Program-made: the position numbers and the translations under genes
Assembly (NCBI RefSeq): GCF_036898095.1
Contig: NC_090739.1
Location: 58,527,574 to 58,591,573, forward strand
Length of the DNA stretch: 64,000 nucleotides
Reading direction: 5' to 3'
Source: Palaemon carinicauda
Taxonomy: Eukaryota > Arthropoda > Malacostraca > Decapoda > Palaemonidae
Notes under the pieces: model-generated
Told to the model about the DNA's origin: nothing
Database searches by the model: none
Seen by the model: only the letters and a program-made list of their open reading frames with translations
Shown: in pieces, positions 1 through 10,081 of the stretch
Position numbering within the stretch: the first letter of the stretch is position 1
Layout: each line of letters starts with the position of its first letter

Positions 1-1287
1 GCACAGCTCCACCACGCGCCATGCGTGCCCTCATGCGCACATGCGCCAACGATATCCTGCGCACACGCGGCCTACGCTTACGCCCCAACGATCTCCTACG
101 CGCCAGCACCCACCTGCGCACCAACACTCACCTGTGCGCCAGCGTTCTCCTGCGTGCCATCTTTCTCCTGCGCAACAGCACTCTCCCGCGCGCCAACATT
201 CTCCTGCCCGTGCACATACACGTCTTACATCACACTCTCCTGCGCGCCATGCTACGCACCATCTTCCGCGCCAGGTAAAACCTGCGCGCCAACTTTCTCC
301 TGATAGCAGGCCTACAGATGAGTCAGTCATGCTGCTGTCACCTGCGCGCCAGCCTTCTCCTGCGTGCATCCATAAGGATATACGCGCGCACCATGCGCAC
401 GCTTGCCAAACCTCTCCTAGGGATGTGCGCCAACATTCTCCCGAACTCCCGCGCGCCCAGCATGAATACTGCGCGCCAGGGGACATTCTCCTGCACGCGC
501 GCCCCCAAGCCTTTAGCAGATGCGCGCGCGCCATCTGACTCCTGCCCGCGAGCCCCAATAATCTCCCTCGCGCGATCGCCATTATTCTCCCTCGCGCGAG
601 CATCAATATTCTCCTGTGCGCGAGCCTACGCATCTCAAGGAACGACATCCGGCAAGGTCGCCATCGCTTCATTCCCCTCCCCGTAAGCGCATACCACCGC
701 GCATTGTGGAAGAAGGGAAACTTCCAGAGGGGTTCAGGATCCCAAAGCTACCACAGGCGAACCCACTTAATCCAGTGACTCCTCCCAAGGATCCCCAAGT
801 CCCTTTCCCTTCAAGGGGTATGTCTGACAGCGCATCTGTCAGCCAACAGCCCTCTTTAGGTGCCCTGATCAGAGCCGTAACTCAGGCTTTCAAGCTTGTC
901 CTCTCTGAATTGGGACACAGAACCATGGCTGCCTCTACCCCACTGAAGAGGAAAAGAGGAGTACTAGACACGGTCACTTCCCCGAGGACGAAGCTGACTC
1001 CGCGCAGACCTTCGAGGCAAATTTCTCCTATTCCTCGGACTGCCTCTCCTTCCCTTTCAGATGAAGATTCCCGTCTCCAAGGGAATCACGCGGAGAGACT
1101 TTCCCCCATCGCACCCATGGAGGAAACCTCTCTTCACGCCAAGAGTTCGACACAGTCAGGGATTGGAAGGAACATGCCACCCACTTCAATGTTGGGGTCT
1201 TACATCCTTCCCAGGAAGGAATCCAAAGACTCCAAAACATTGCCTAAGTCCTCCACTAGGGCTAGGATGGAGCCAGGTAGCCACTGA
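1..1287 (+). pseudogene. DIRS copy A gag-like gene, arginine/serine/proline-repeat part
   Basis: From 1 to about 700 the sequence is a degenerate array of units like cgccaacgttctcctgcgcg. Read in one frame (41-538) it gives repeated RQHSPAR / RQRSPAR motifs, resembling an RS-type basic, low-complexity domain. The frame then shifts, and 616-1287 encodes a basic Ser/Pro-rich stretch including KRKRG. The homologous region of copy B is 21253-22380. The function is unknown; its place upstream of the capsid-like part suggests the N-terminal or middle section of a DIRS Gag, where basic repeats could bind nucleic acid. Frameshifts between 538 and 616 and after 1287 break the gene. Confidence 0.7.
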
Positions 1288-1289
1288 GG

Positions 1290-2060
1290 GAATGTTTGCG
1301 ATTCTCCCCAAGAAGAGCCTTCGCTGCAAGTCCTACAACAGGAAGAGACCAGCAAGCGTCAGAGCACACGTTTTGGCAAGTTCTGACTCTAATGAGTGGT
1401 CTAGCTCTTCCACTTCACCACTCGCTGGAAGAGCTAACCAGGGGAGTCCCTCTTGAGAGACTCTCCAACCGGCAGGTCTCGTTCTCGGCAGCCGAGATTC
1501 TCAATCAGGAGAAGGTCGCGAAGTATGCTTTGCAAGCTACTTAGTGGCTCAATATCTGGTTGGGGACCTTAGGTATCCTGATGCGTTATGAGGATTTCTC
1601 CAAGGAACGTACCGGGAAAGCTATTGAAACCTTCCTTCTCTCAGGTACTCGCATGATCGAGTTTTTGGCCCACCAAGTCTAAAACTTGTGGGCAAATACC
1701 ATCCTGAAATGTCGGGATGCAGTAGCAGAGAGATTCCATCAGAAGGTGTCTAGTGCCAAGATCAATAGGGTCAGACATTCCTCCATGGAGGGGTCTGTTC
1801 TTTTCGAGCCTAAGGATGTGGCACATGCCGCTGAGAGGTAGAGGAAGTCTCATCAAGACTCCCTCCTTCATAGGGCTTTAACATCCAAGCCCTATAAGCC
1901 TTCAGCACCACAGCAGTCCCGTCCAGCCAAGACCACTAAGACGACAACAGCAGCAAAGACGATGGTGTCTAAGCCCTTTCCTGTCAAAGAAAGGAAAGGC
2001 AAAAAGTCTTCCAGGGGAGGCAAAAATCCTAGAGGGAGCAGTCGAGGCTGCAAACGCTAG
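1290..2060 (+). pseudogene. DIRS copy A gag-like gene, C-terminal conserved part
   Basis: Matches the open frame of copy B at 22660-23249. Shared segments include LPLHHSLEEL, GVPLER, VSFSAAEIL and FLAHQV. Copy A has in-frame stops that B lacks, for example TAG where B has a serine codon (ATS in B, 1541-1543), and another after FLAHQV. The 3' part is Lys/Arg/Gly-rich (KKSSRGGKNPRG in B), a basic tail typical of nucleic-acid-binding Gag C-termini. This conserved block may be the capsid-like core, but no structural homology could be tested here. Confidence 0.65.
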
Positions 2061-2093
2061 GATAGGCAGTTCCCCTGCATTTCCACCAGTTGG

Positions 2094-3115
2094 GGAATGA
2101 CTACAAAGTTGCTCAAACAGGTGGAAGCAACTCGGGGCCGATTCCTGGACAATCTCCGTGATCAGTCTAGGATATCGCGTCTCGTTCATAACATCTCTAC
2201 CTCCCCTGACGACGAATCCAGTGTCATTGAACTCCCTTGCCATGGGATCGGCCAGGGGGCAAGCCTTTCGGGCAGACTCCCTTGCCATGGGATCGGCCAG
2301 GGGGCAAGCCTTTCGGGCAGAAGTCCAGACCCTGTTGAAGAAGGGCGCTCTCCAAGAGGTCCTCGACGGATCCCCAGGATTCTTCAGTCGACTTTCTTGT
2401 AAAGAAGGCGTCTGGAGGCTGGAGACCAGTCATCGACCTCTCAGCATGGAGACGGCAGACACGGTCAGACTAGCAGTAAGACCGCAAGACTTCATGTGCA
2501 CACTGGACCTAAAGGACTTGTACTTCCAGATCCCAGTCCATCCGTCTTCAAGGAAGTACTTAAGATTCAGCCTGGACAACAGAAAATACCAGTTCAAGGT
2601 GCTGTGCTTCGGTCTTTCCACAGCACCCCAAGTCTCCACCAGTGTTTTCACCCTAGTATCATCTTGGCCACACAGGATTGGCATCCATTTCCTCCATTAT
2701 CTGGACGACTGGTTAATCCTAGCAGACTCGGTGTCAATCCTTCTTCAACACTGAGACAAACTTCTGAGACTTTTCCAAGGTCTGGGGATCATGGTAAATC
2801 TCGAGAAATCTTCCCTGCTTCCCACTCAAAGACTGGTGTACTTAGGCATGATTATAGATACCACTCTCCACAAAGCCTTCCCATCAGACGACAGGATAGC
2901 AAGGCTGAGGAAGGTCGTTAGACATTTTCTCGACGAGAACTTCCAGCCCAATCGTGGTTACGTCTCCTCGGTCACCTTTCATCGCTGGCCCGTCTAGTTC
3001 CCAATGGTCGCCTCAGGATGAGATCCCTCCAGTGGCGACTCAAGTCCCTGTGGAATCAAGCTTATGACTCCCTGGACATCCAGATCCCCGTGGGACATGC
3101 GGAACTGACGGACCT
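2094..3115 (+). pseudogene. DIRS copy A reverse transcriptase (broken)
   Basis: Encodes a DIRS-type RT palm: LDLKDLYFQIPVHPSSRKY, then FKVLCFGLSTAPQ, then the catalytic HYLDDWLIL near 2695-2724, then NLEKSSLLPTQRLVYLG. Compared with copy B it has lost 34 bp between GGWRPVIDLS and METADTV, plus 2 bp just upstream, so the frame is broken around 2395-2445. A TGA follows YLDD at about 2752, where B has a CGA-type codon (RHRDK). The YLDD box is retained, but the enzyme cannot be made as one chain. Confidence 0.85.
2232..2321 (+). repeat. 45-bp perfect tandem duplication in RT leader
   Basis: Two adjacent identical 45-bp units (2232-2276 and 2277-2321) encode SLAMGSARGQAFRAD then SLAMGSARGQAFRAE. 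Copy B has a single unit at about 23425-23464. Being 15 codons, it keeps the frame. Confidence 0.95.
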
Positions 3116-3893
3116 CCAGTGGTGGGTGGCAGACAAGAACCTACGAAAGGGAGTGGATCTTCTTGTCCTCCCCCGGATTTAATGCTGTTTTCAGACGCTT
3201 CAAAAAAAAGGGTGGGGGGTCTACGTGCTGCACCACACGACCTCAGACCTCTGGTCAGAGTCAGAAAAGTACCTCCACATAAATCTCCTAGAGATGAAGG
3301 CTGTCATTCTAGCCCTTCAACAGTTCCAACAGTACCTGGCAAGTCACTCTGTGGTGGTGATGAGCGGCAACACCACAGTAGTGGCCTACATCAACAAACA
3401 AGGAGGTACTTTTTCGCAGCAACTATCCCATCTAGCAGTAGAGATACTGATATGGGCCGAAATCCACTCGATACCACTATCGACACGCTTCATTCCGGGC
3501 AAGAGGAATGTGCTCGCCAACAACCTGAGCAGAGCATCTCAGATAGTGAGTATCGAGTGGTCTTTGGATCATCTAGTAGCCAACAAAGTCCTGACTTTGT
3601 GGGGTTCTCCAACTGTGGACCTCTTCGCAATAGCGCTGAACTTCAGGTTCCCACTGTACTGTTCCCCAGTCCCAGACCCCAAGGCTCTCTGGCAAGATGC
3701 TTTCCAACAACGGTGGGACAACATCAACGTTTACGTCTTTCCCCCGTTCTGTCGGATGAGGAGGGTACTCAATAAGACCGGAACATCAGTCAATCTTTCA
3801 ATGACCCTCATAGCTCCGCTATGGTATCACGCAGAATGGTTCCCAGACCTTCTGCAACTCCTAACGGAGCCGCCAAGAGAACTCCCTCCATGA
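3116..3893 (+). pseudogene. DIRS copy A RNase H and adjoining MT-like domain
   Basis: After SDASKK (3194-3211) the frame shifts at an A-rich then G-rich tract (AAAAAAAAGGGTGGGGGG). The next frame (3225-3893) encodes an RNase H of the DIRS type: INLLEMKAV, VVMSGNTTVVAYINKQGG, and RFIPGKRNVLANNLSR. It continues into a domain beginning VDLFAIALN and ending PLWYHAEWFPDLL, the position described in DIRS elements as a methyltransferase-like domain. In MSGNTT the expected catalytic Asp (MSDNTT in copy B) is Gly, so RNase H activity is probably lost even locally. Confidence 0.8.
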
Positions 3894-4708
3894 CACAATC
3901 AACTCAAACAACCACATGCCAACATCTTCCTCAAAGCCGTAGCTTCACTACGACTTCACGCCTGGAGACTATCCAGCATCTCCTCTCTGAGAGAGGATTT
4001 TCGCAACAAGTTGCTATCAGGATGTCTGGACACCTGCGAAAGTCATCAGCAGCGCTCTACCAGGCAAAGTGGAAAGTCTTCTGTGGTTGGTGTAGTGGAA
4101 TGGGTATCTCTCCACTCGATGCCACTATTCCAGCAATAGCCGAGTTCCTCATGTATTTGCGTGAAGAAATGGTCCTATCAGTCTTGGCAGTGAAAGGCTA
4201 TCGCTCAGCTTCAAGTCTCGCCTTCAGGCTAATAGGAATGGACATTTCTTCATCGCTAGAACTTTCTCTACTCATTCGGAGTTATGAACTTACCTGCCCT
4301 CAGTCGGAAGTGAGACCTTCCCCATGGAACTTGGTTCGAGTTCTCAGGTCGCTTAATACACCTCCCTATGAACCATTACGCCAGGCATCAGATCGCCACC
4401 TAACTTGGAAGACGGTGTTCCAGCTAGCTTTGGCCTCGTCATGTCGCCTTAGAGCACATGATTTCAGGGGTATAGCTGGCCTTCAAAAGACATTTTTCAG
4501 TGACGCAGGTTCTTCAAGCTGGGATGTGGAAATGGCATACCACGTTCACATCCCACTACCTGCAAGACGTGACCCACAGGAGACTCGATACTTTCTCTAT
4601 TGGTCCTGTGGTGGCTGCACAACAGCTGGTTTAAAACCTCAAGCTCCTTATTGGACAAGTAGCAGAAGGTTGAGGGCATTGTTACCTCGTTTTAGTCTGC
4701 ATGAATGA
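3894..4708 (+). pseudogene. DIRS copy A tyrosine recombinase (internally deleted)
   Basis: Encodes the N-terminal core-binding part (KWKVFCGWCSG, ISPLDATIPAIAEFL, LSVLAVKGYRSA) and LTWKTVFQLAL. It then jumps to RAHDFRGIAG, corresponding to the H-x-x-R box. Relative to copy B, 367 bp are missing between GTCA repeats (4438-4441; 25605 and 25972 in B), removing the first catalytic Arg (SAKRVSEL in B) and the following sheet. The region with the nucleophilic Tyr (AHYLQD in B) is out of frame. An integrase of this family would insert circular element DNA; this copy cannot. Confidence 0.85.
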
Positions 4709-5139
4709 TAAGGTTTGACTGGCCTTTATTCTTTTCTTCATCATCCTCTCCCTTGAGGAAAGTAGCATCCTGGGTTCTCTGCATAGCTGACCTCAAACCA
4801 CTGCAGGTAAACCATGCTCCCTTGTGTTCCTAGTATTAATATTAATACTGTTACATCCCCATACCCTGACAAGGTGGTATTGGGAAAGTCCTAGTCTACA
4901 AGTTCCATCTAAAGAACTTCAGAACAACTTTCTAGGACGAGTCGCACTTTTTCATACCTTCACACACAGCTTGCGTAGGCCGCAGATCTTGCGTAGCAAG
5001 GTTTTAGCGAGGTACAGGGGCTCCTTATTTCTTGAGTGCTAACACTCAGATAAGGAGCCCCCGGGCAAAGCCAAAAAGCCAGACTGGCTGGGACGTCCAC
5101 CTTTCCTAATGGGTGAGTCACCCCTATTAAATAGCGTGG
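4709..5139 (+). other. Non-coding 3' part of DIRS copy A
   Basis: Matches 26177-26655 of copy B (shared runs such as GTTGAGGGCATTGTTACCT and CCACTGCAGGTAAACCATG). No open frame is conserved between copies, so this looks like an untranslated tail between the recombinase and the internal complementary region. Confidence 0.7.
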
Positions 5140-5222
5140 TTTGTATTCCAGTTACGGAGCAAATGACAAATTCGTAGATAATTTGTATTTTTCCTAGCTA
5201 TAGAAATCTTAGCTATTTAACC
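5140..5222 (+). repeat. DIRS copy A internal complementary region
   Basis: Contains TTTGTATTCCAGTTACGGAGC followed directly by AAATGACAAATTCGTAG. The first block is complementary to the left tip of this family (20042-20070 in copy B) and the second to the element's own right tip (5350-5420). This fused arrangement is the hallmark of DIRS internal complementary regions. Confidence 0.8.
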
Positions 5223-5264
5223 AAACTTGCCCGCCAGCCCTGTCCCCCTTGAAGTCCTACCGCC

Positions 5265-5420
5265 ATGCAAAGTGAGCTCAAGCACTAGTGGTGTGGGTAG
5301 TAAACCCTCGTTAAAAATTAATGGCTCATCATTTCAGCTACGCTGAAGGTAATACCCTTATTAAATAGTTAAGGTTTGTATAGTTAGAAAAAATACAAAT
5401 TATCTACGAATTTGTTATAT
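5265..5420 (+). repeat. DIRS copy A right terminal repeat
   Basis: Homologous to 26804-27011 of copy B and ends with CAAATTATCTACGAATTTGT. Its inner part is the inverted match of the family's left terminal repeat. The exact last base is uncertain (TTATAT here against TCATTT in B). Confidence 0.75.
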
Positions 5421-6443
5421 TTTGTTGAGTTTGTCAAATAGTGTAAAAATTAAGAGCTGTTTTTAGTAAAGAAATGTATTTTTACTGTGCATAATTTCGG
5501 CAATGAAAGCATAAATAAAGAAGAAACTACAAATACTCCGTATTTTGATGAATAGACGAAAACTTTGGCAAAGTTGCTGATATTGGTGGTTTCGTAGCAT
5601 TTAAATTCCCTCGATATTTTAATATATAATCTTGAACCATTAGCTTTTCTATTTATGGTTTCTATTTAGCTTCTCAAAATATCCATGCGTGAAGCAAGAA
5701 GCTGAATACAAACTAATCGAGAGAGACGGGGCCAAAGATTTGTGTGTTTTCTATTATATGCCCATACTCATTCATGTTTCCATTCAACCCAGGTACGATG
5801 AATAGTAATGGATATAACGCATATTTAATGTATGTAATGAGATTCAAGTATTTTCTATTATATACCCATACTCATTCATATTCCCATTCAACCCAGGTAC
5901 GATGAATAGAAATGGATATAAGGTATATTTAATGTATGTAATGATTTAGAGTATTTCTTTTTTTCAGAAATAGCTTTCTTGATTTAGATAAGTGTCTTTT
6001 AAGGCTTTGCAAAGCAAACATTTTTTTTCTTTAATTTTTGGTTTGGAGGGAAATTATAGTACTTTTATCATTTCCATTTTTGTTTCAGCAGAGATTCTTT
6101 GCACTTTTAATTAATATTAAGCATTGAAAAAGTTATTCCCGTTTAAAATAGCAGAGTACTCAAAAACAGCCAATACTGTAATTGTTCAGTGGCCACTTCA
6201 AGTTTATATAGTTTGTTTAAAAGATCTAATTTAATGTTGTTACTGTTCTTGGTATATTTTTATTTTGATTATTTATTCCTTGTAGTTTCTTATTTCCTTG
6301 TTTCCTTTCCTCAGTGAGTTATTTTTCCCTGTTGGAGCCCTTGGGCTTAAAGCATCTTGCTTTTCTAATTAGGGTTATAGCTTAGCTTGTAATAATATTG
6401 GTATATATTCTTGTCAATACCAATTTGGTCTACACTTGGTATA
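5421..6443. other. AT-rich spacer without a gene
   Basis: No convincing coding frame. The only structure seen is the tandem duplication at 5747-5944; the rest is AT-rich with homopolymer runs. Confidence 0.6.
5747..5944. repeat. ~104-bp imperfect tandem duplication
   Basis: Two adjacent units, starting at 5747 and 5851 and beginning TTTTCTATTATAT, share long runs such as CATTCAACCCAGGTACGATG and ATATTTAATGTATGTAATGA. A few substitutions separate them, so the duplication is not very recent. Confidence 0.9.
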
Positions 6444-6600
6444 CAGTCAGACCTCGATTATCGTGATGGTTAGGTTATAGAGACAGCCGCGATAAGCTAA
6501 AATTCGCGGATAAATGTTACACTAGGGTGGGGTAGCTCCTAACCTAAAAAGTCATTGCCCCAATCCACAAGTGGGTGCTCGAGCTGATGATTAACATGGT
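6444..6600 (+). mobile_element. Tigger/pogo-like terminal fragment
   Basis: Starts TA|CAGTCAGACCTCGATTATCG and contains CGCGATAAGCTAAAATTCGCGG, the style of Tigger-type inverted ends. No opposite end was found nearby, so it is probably a truncated MITE or solo end. The right boundary is a guess. Confidence 0.5.
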
Positions 6601-6735
6601 AAATACTGCCTAATGGTTTTGATTTGGTTTCTACAATAGTTTTTAATCATATGTACATAGTACAGAACATTTGCACACATGTACACTATGTACAGGACAC
6701 AGTAAGGTTACAGAATGGATTTTGAGCAAAGTGAA

Positions 6736-6812
6736 AAATCTATTTTTGGGTGATATGGCTATGTCGTCCTGATGGAAGGTTCCTTTAGGCAGCCTTAGAA
6801 AGCTGCCTAAGG
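6736..6812. repeat. Fragment of a dispersed repeat shared with 62104, ending in a hairpin
   Basis: TATTTTTGGG followed by GGC..TCGTCCTGATGGAAGGTTCCTT closely resembles 62101-62143. Within it, 6782-6793 (CCTTTAGGCAGC) and 6802-6812 (GCTGCCTAAGG) form an 11-bp stem with an 8-nt loop. Confidence 0.6.
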
Positions 6813-7050
6813 GCCCGGCCACACCAAGCGCGATTAGCGGAAAGAGGTTCCTGCGGCAAATTGAAACCTAAGGTATCTTACGTAGGTGGCCAGATAGGAG
6901 GCGCGGGAAGCCTCCAACCGCTGCAGTTGCCGCCAGACTATGTTTCATGTTTTAAAAAATCACGGCGGTTCAAGCGTCTTCACCCAAGATTATACCATTT
7001 TTCATCAGTTCCTGAAGGGGTACGCGTTCAGTTGTTCGCTTCCAGCCATA
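6811..7050 (+). mobile_element. Possible PIF/Harbinger-like MITE end
   Basis: GGGCCCGGCCACACC at 6811 is preceded by CTAA, which would give the TAA target site used by PIF/Harbinger elements. No matching inverted end (GTGTGGCCGGGCCC) is present, so it is truncated or coincidental. An ATG frame at 6861-7055 gives 64 residues with no family I recognise. Confidence 0.3.
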
Positions 7051-7207
7051 ACTAATCAACATTTTATTGGGAGGTGTTTCGGAGAGTAAAAATAAATTAA
7101 ATAAATGGAAGCTGTGGCAATCAACTGCAAATGGATGGTAATAAAATAGTTAAAATAGTGGGTAGGCCTATGTCTTTTTGTGCTTTGCAACCTATTTAAT
7201 CACCATT

Positions 7208-7433
<226 letters not shown>

Positions 7434-7436
<3 letters not shown>

Positions 7437-7841
7437 ATGTAGAGAAATTTCAAATGTAAAAAGAATCGTATGTATATTTAAACATTATATCTTATGCAAA
7501 TGCTAGTTAATTCTGGAATGAAATGGACAATGATTTTTAGTGAACTTTATCATATTTGAAGCAATTATGATATCTGGTAAGAGAGAGATTGAGGTTGTCT
7601 ATAGTTCGACTTTTGTTTTCTGAGCCTGAATCCAGGAAGGATGTTGCCACCAAAGAATCAAAAAACTTGTGAAATAAGCAGATATTCATTAAATCTGTCG
7701 CCGTACAAATGAGAGTGGCGACATTAATTTCAAAATTAACTTATTTTCCCTTCTCTGTTTATTAAAATCGTGAAACCAGACTCTTGTGTAATTTATTGTT
7801 CAGATTAAAATAAAGATTTTCAATCAGAAGTAATTTCCTAC
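7434..7841. other. Spacer downstream (on minus strand) of the env-like gene
   Basis: No gene. On the minus strand a purine run (rc of 7741-7757, AGAGAAGGGAAAATAAG) could be a polypurine tract and is followed by AGTTAA. A 3' LTR would be expected here, but I could not match it to a 5' copy. Confidence 0.4.
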
Positions 7842-9321
7842 TCAAACACCATCGCCATGTTTACGAGGAAGGCTACCTTCTAAAGCTGGGAGTGAGGAGG
7901 CTCGTTCTCTGATGATAGTCTTGATTCCATGAACCATGTAATTCGGGGACGTACCGATACGACCATCTGCTGTAACGATGATTTGGGAATATGACGTGGA
8001 TCCGTCCGGGCATAATACATTGAAGCCGGCCTTGTCGTATCGTATCCACGAGCCGTTGTTCAGTCTGCAATTGAACTTATTATCGTCAAAGGGATAAAGC
8101 TTTTCCAGACAATTTTCATGTGTATGGGAGAGAGCACCGTCTAGCACTATACCTAACTCGCATGAATCCATAGAGTTTTTATGGAATTCAAAGGAGTCAG
8201 CTGTACTGTACATATTTTTTTATCCATTGCATCTGAACAGTGAGTTAATTGATTTAAGTCTTTAATGACCGTATATGTTTCCTTGTCTGGGGAAATCAAT
8301 ACGTGTCCTGTCAAACTGGATATTACTGGATTTGAGTGATTCGTCATGAAAGTCGGAAATGGTGATATCCTGTAAGATTGCCAGGCATCGGAAGAATCAA
8401 AGGGAATTGTAATCATAATCCTGTGATTTTCAACGCTTACTGTAATTAGGCTGTAATAAAATTCTAACCTACGTGCGTCTAACAAAGGAACATAACCTAA
8501 TTTCTCCCGTCCGTTCTCCACAATTAACGTTGTCTCTTATTGGCAACAAATGCAGTGACAGTACACCTTTAGTCGCTAACGTCATAGCTTCCACATAGTC
8601 TTTTGATTTCTCAATGAAATGTGCAGTTCTGTTATGTATGTGATCTATTTTAGAATCATAATACGTTAACGTTGCCAACAAATCTTGTACTTCCATAATC
8701 TGACTGATATTACTAGAATGGTCGTTTACCAAACTCATAATTTGATTGATTGAAGCCAACTGATTCCTTAGTTCTGACATAATCAATTCATCTTCATGAG
8801 TCAAAAACTCAATTTTCTTATTTTGATTACTAATCTTAAGACGATTGGAAATTCCTAAGCCTAAACTTGCAATAGAACCAAAGATGTTTAGTGCAGCAAA
8901 AATAAACGGGTTACGTTTCTCAAGATTATCGTGTTCTACTGTCCACATCAAAAGGTCACGAGCCAAAGATTCTGCCTCGTAAGTCTTATTTTGCAAGTCG
9001 TCTGATAGCATCTCTGCAACTTTTAGTGTCGATGCAAGCAAACTCTCTGTATTAAAAGGAAAGTGTCTTTTATGCATTTCATTTAACGAAACAGCAAACC
9101 TTGAAATGGCGCTCTTTAAGCTAGTGACGTCATTCTCTGGGAGAAAAATTGCTTGCATACGCACTTCAACAACTACGTTACTTGATGTAATAAAAACATC
9201 TTCTTGTCTTTCTAATATACGTAGTGCCATATTTAAAATCTATACTTTTAGTTTTAGAGCTCATCCCACACGAGAAAAATGTCTGAGCGAACAATATCAC
9301 TCCTAACAATAAAAACTTCAT
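7842..9321 (-). pseudogene. Envelope-like third gene of the Gypsy element, broken by frameshifts
   Basis: Lies between integrase and the 3' end, where errantiviruses carry env. An ATG at 9321-9319 starts a hydrophobic leader (MKFLLLGVILFAQTFFS) that looks like a signal peptide; the frame changes near 9230-9260. The largest open part (9230-8469, 253 codons) has sequons at N81, N174 and N200. It also has a basic pair followed by a 20-residue hydrophobic segment (108-127) and about 70 residues of coiled-coil-like sequence, the layout of a class I-type fusion subunit. Frames 8521-8153 and 8213-7842 continue with two more sequons and several Cys. No membrane anchor is visible before 7842. Homology to env is inferred from position and layout, not proven. 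Confidence 0.6.
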
Positions 9322-9350
9322 CTTGGAAACCTGTAATGAGAAAAATATAT
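9322..9350 (-). promoter_or_regulatory. Candidate 3' splice site for env-like mRNA
   Basis: On the minus strand a T-rich run ends in CTCATTACAG|GTTTCCAAG (AG at 9332-9331), nine bases before the signal-peptide ATG at 9321. Env of Gypsy-type retroviruses is made from a spliced subgenomic RNA, so an acceptor at this point is expected. The matching donor was not located. Confidence 0.45.
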
Positions 9351-9448
9351 GTAATTACTCCTGTATTAAGAAGAAAAACTTTTAACATATAATGTTCACA
9401 GAAATAAGAAAAAATAAAAATCTTTCCCTCACTTCTTTCCCTCTTATT

Positions 9449-10081
9449 TTAATTTCTTATGTGAGCCAATGGTACGATTCTCTCATCAGTGGGTTGGGAT
9501 ACGTTTTGAACTCTAAACCTATTGGCCATTAATGTTTCCAAAATGTTGAATGGGCCTTCAAACTTAGGTGTTAGTTTATAATTGAGTCCTTTACGTACAT
9601 TTACTTGTATGTATACATTATCACCCACGGTATATGTTTTAGTTGGCTTCGCTATTTTATCATGATTCCTTTTCATTATGATTTGTGATTCTTCTAAATT
9701 CTTTCGAAGGATATCAAAACGACTTTTGCTTGCATTTATACATTTTTTTAAAGGATTTGATAGATTAGTTGTAGGCGTTAATTCATGGAAAGGCGTTCTA
9801 ACTGGGGTACCATACAATGCCTTGTGCGGTGACATTTTAATTGATATATGACATGAATGATTCAGAGTTCTCAGTACCGCAGGTATTGCAATATCCCAGT
9901 TGGGGTCTGATCCCCCTAGTGTTACTCTTAATATATTTAAAACCTTCCTATTCGCTCTTTCCACTAGCCCATTCGACTCTGGGTGATATATCATGGTATT
10001 TATTTTCTTTATGCTAAGGAATTCACACAATGAGGTAAGAAAGTGATTATTAAATTCTCCACCCGAGTCTGAGATTATCAT
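9449..10081 (-). pseudogene. Integrase C-terminal half, separated by a frameshift
   Basis: Continues the integrase core in another frame. SDSGGEF supplies the second catalytic Asp and SNGLVERANRK the Glu of the DDE triad. The later NVYIQVNVRKGLNYKLTPKFEGPF resembles the beta-barrel/GPY-F region that ends many Gypsy integrases. It overlaps the upstream frame by 4 nt (ATGA on the minus strand, 10081-10078), so the ATG start could in principle reinitiate. The split inside the catalytic core is more easily read as a lost base. Integrase would insert the cDNA; the split protein should be inactive. Confidence 0.85.

Larger units (their letters stand above)
1..5420 (+). mobile_element. DIRS-like retrotransposon, copy A (5' end outside window, decayed)
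   Basis: A plus-strand element with remnants of gag, reverse transcriptase, RNase H and tyrosine recombinase in that order, followed by an internal complementary region and a right terminal repeat. This is the DIRS order; there is no integrase or DDE domain and no long direct repeat. It is clearly homologous along its whole length to copy B at 20042-27011, which has the left end that copy A lacks here because the window starts inside it. Copy A carries stops, frameshifts, two deletions relative to B (near 2440 and 4438) and a 45-bp duplication (2232-2321), so it cannot be autonomous. Confidence 0.9.

Noticed and set aside
31..672. 213-codon minus-strand frame rich in Trp/Arg/Cys
   Set aside because: Antisense shadow of the GC-rich RS-repeat array; no conservation in copy B's antisense.
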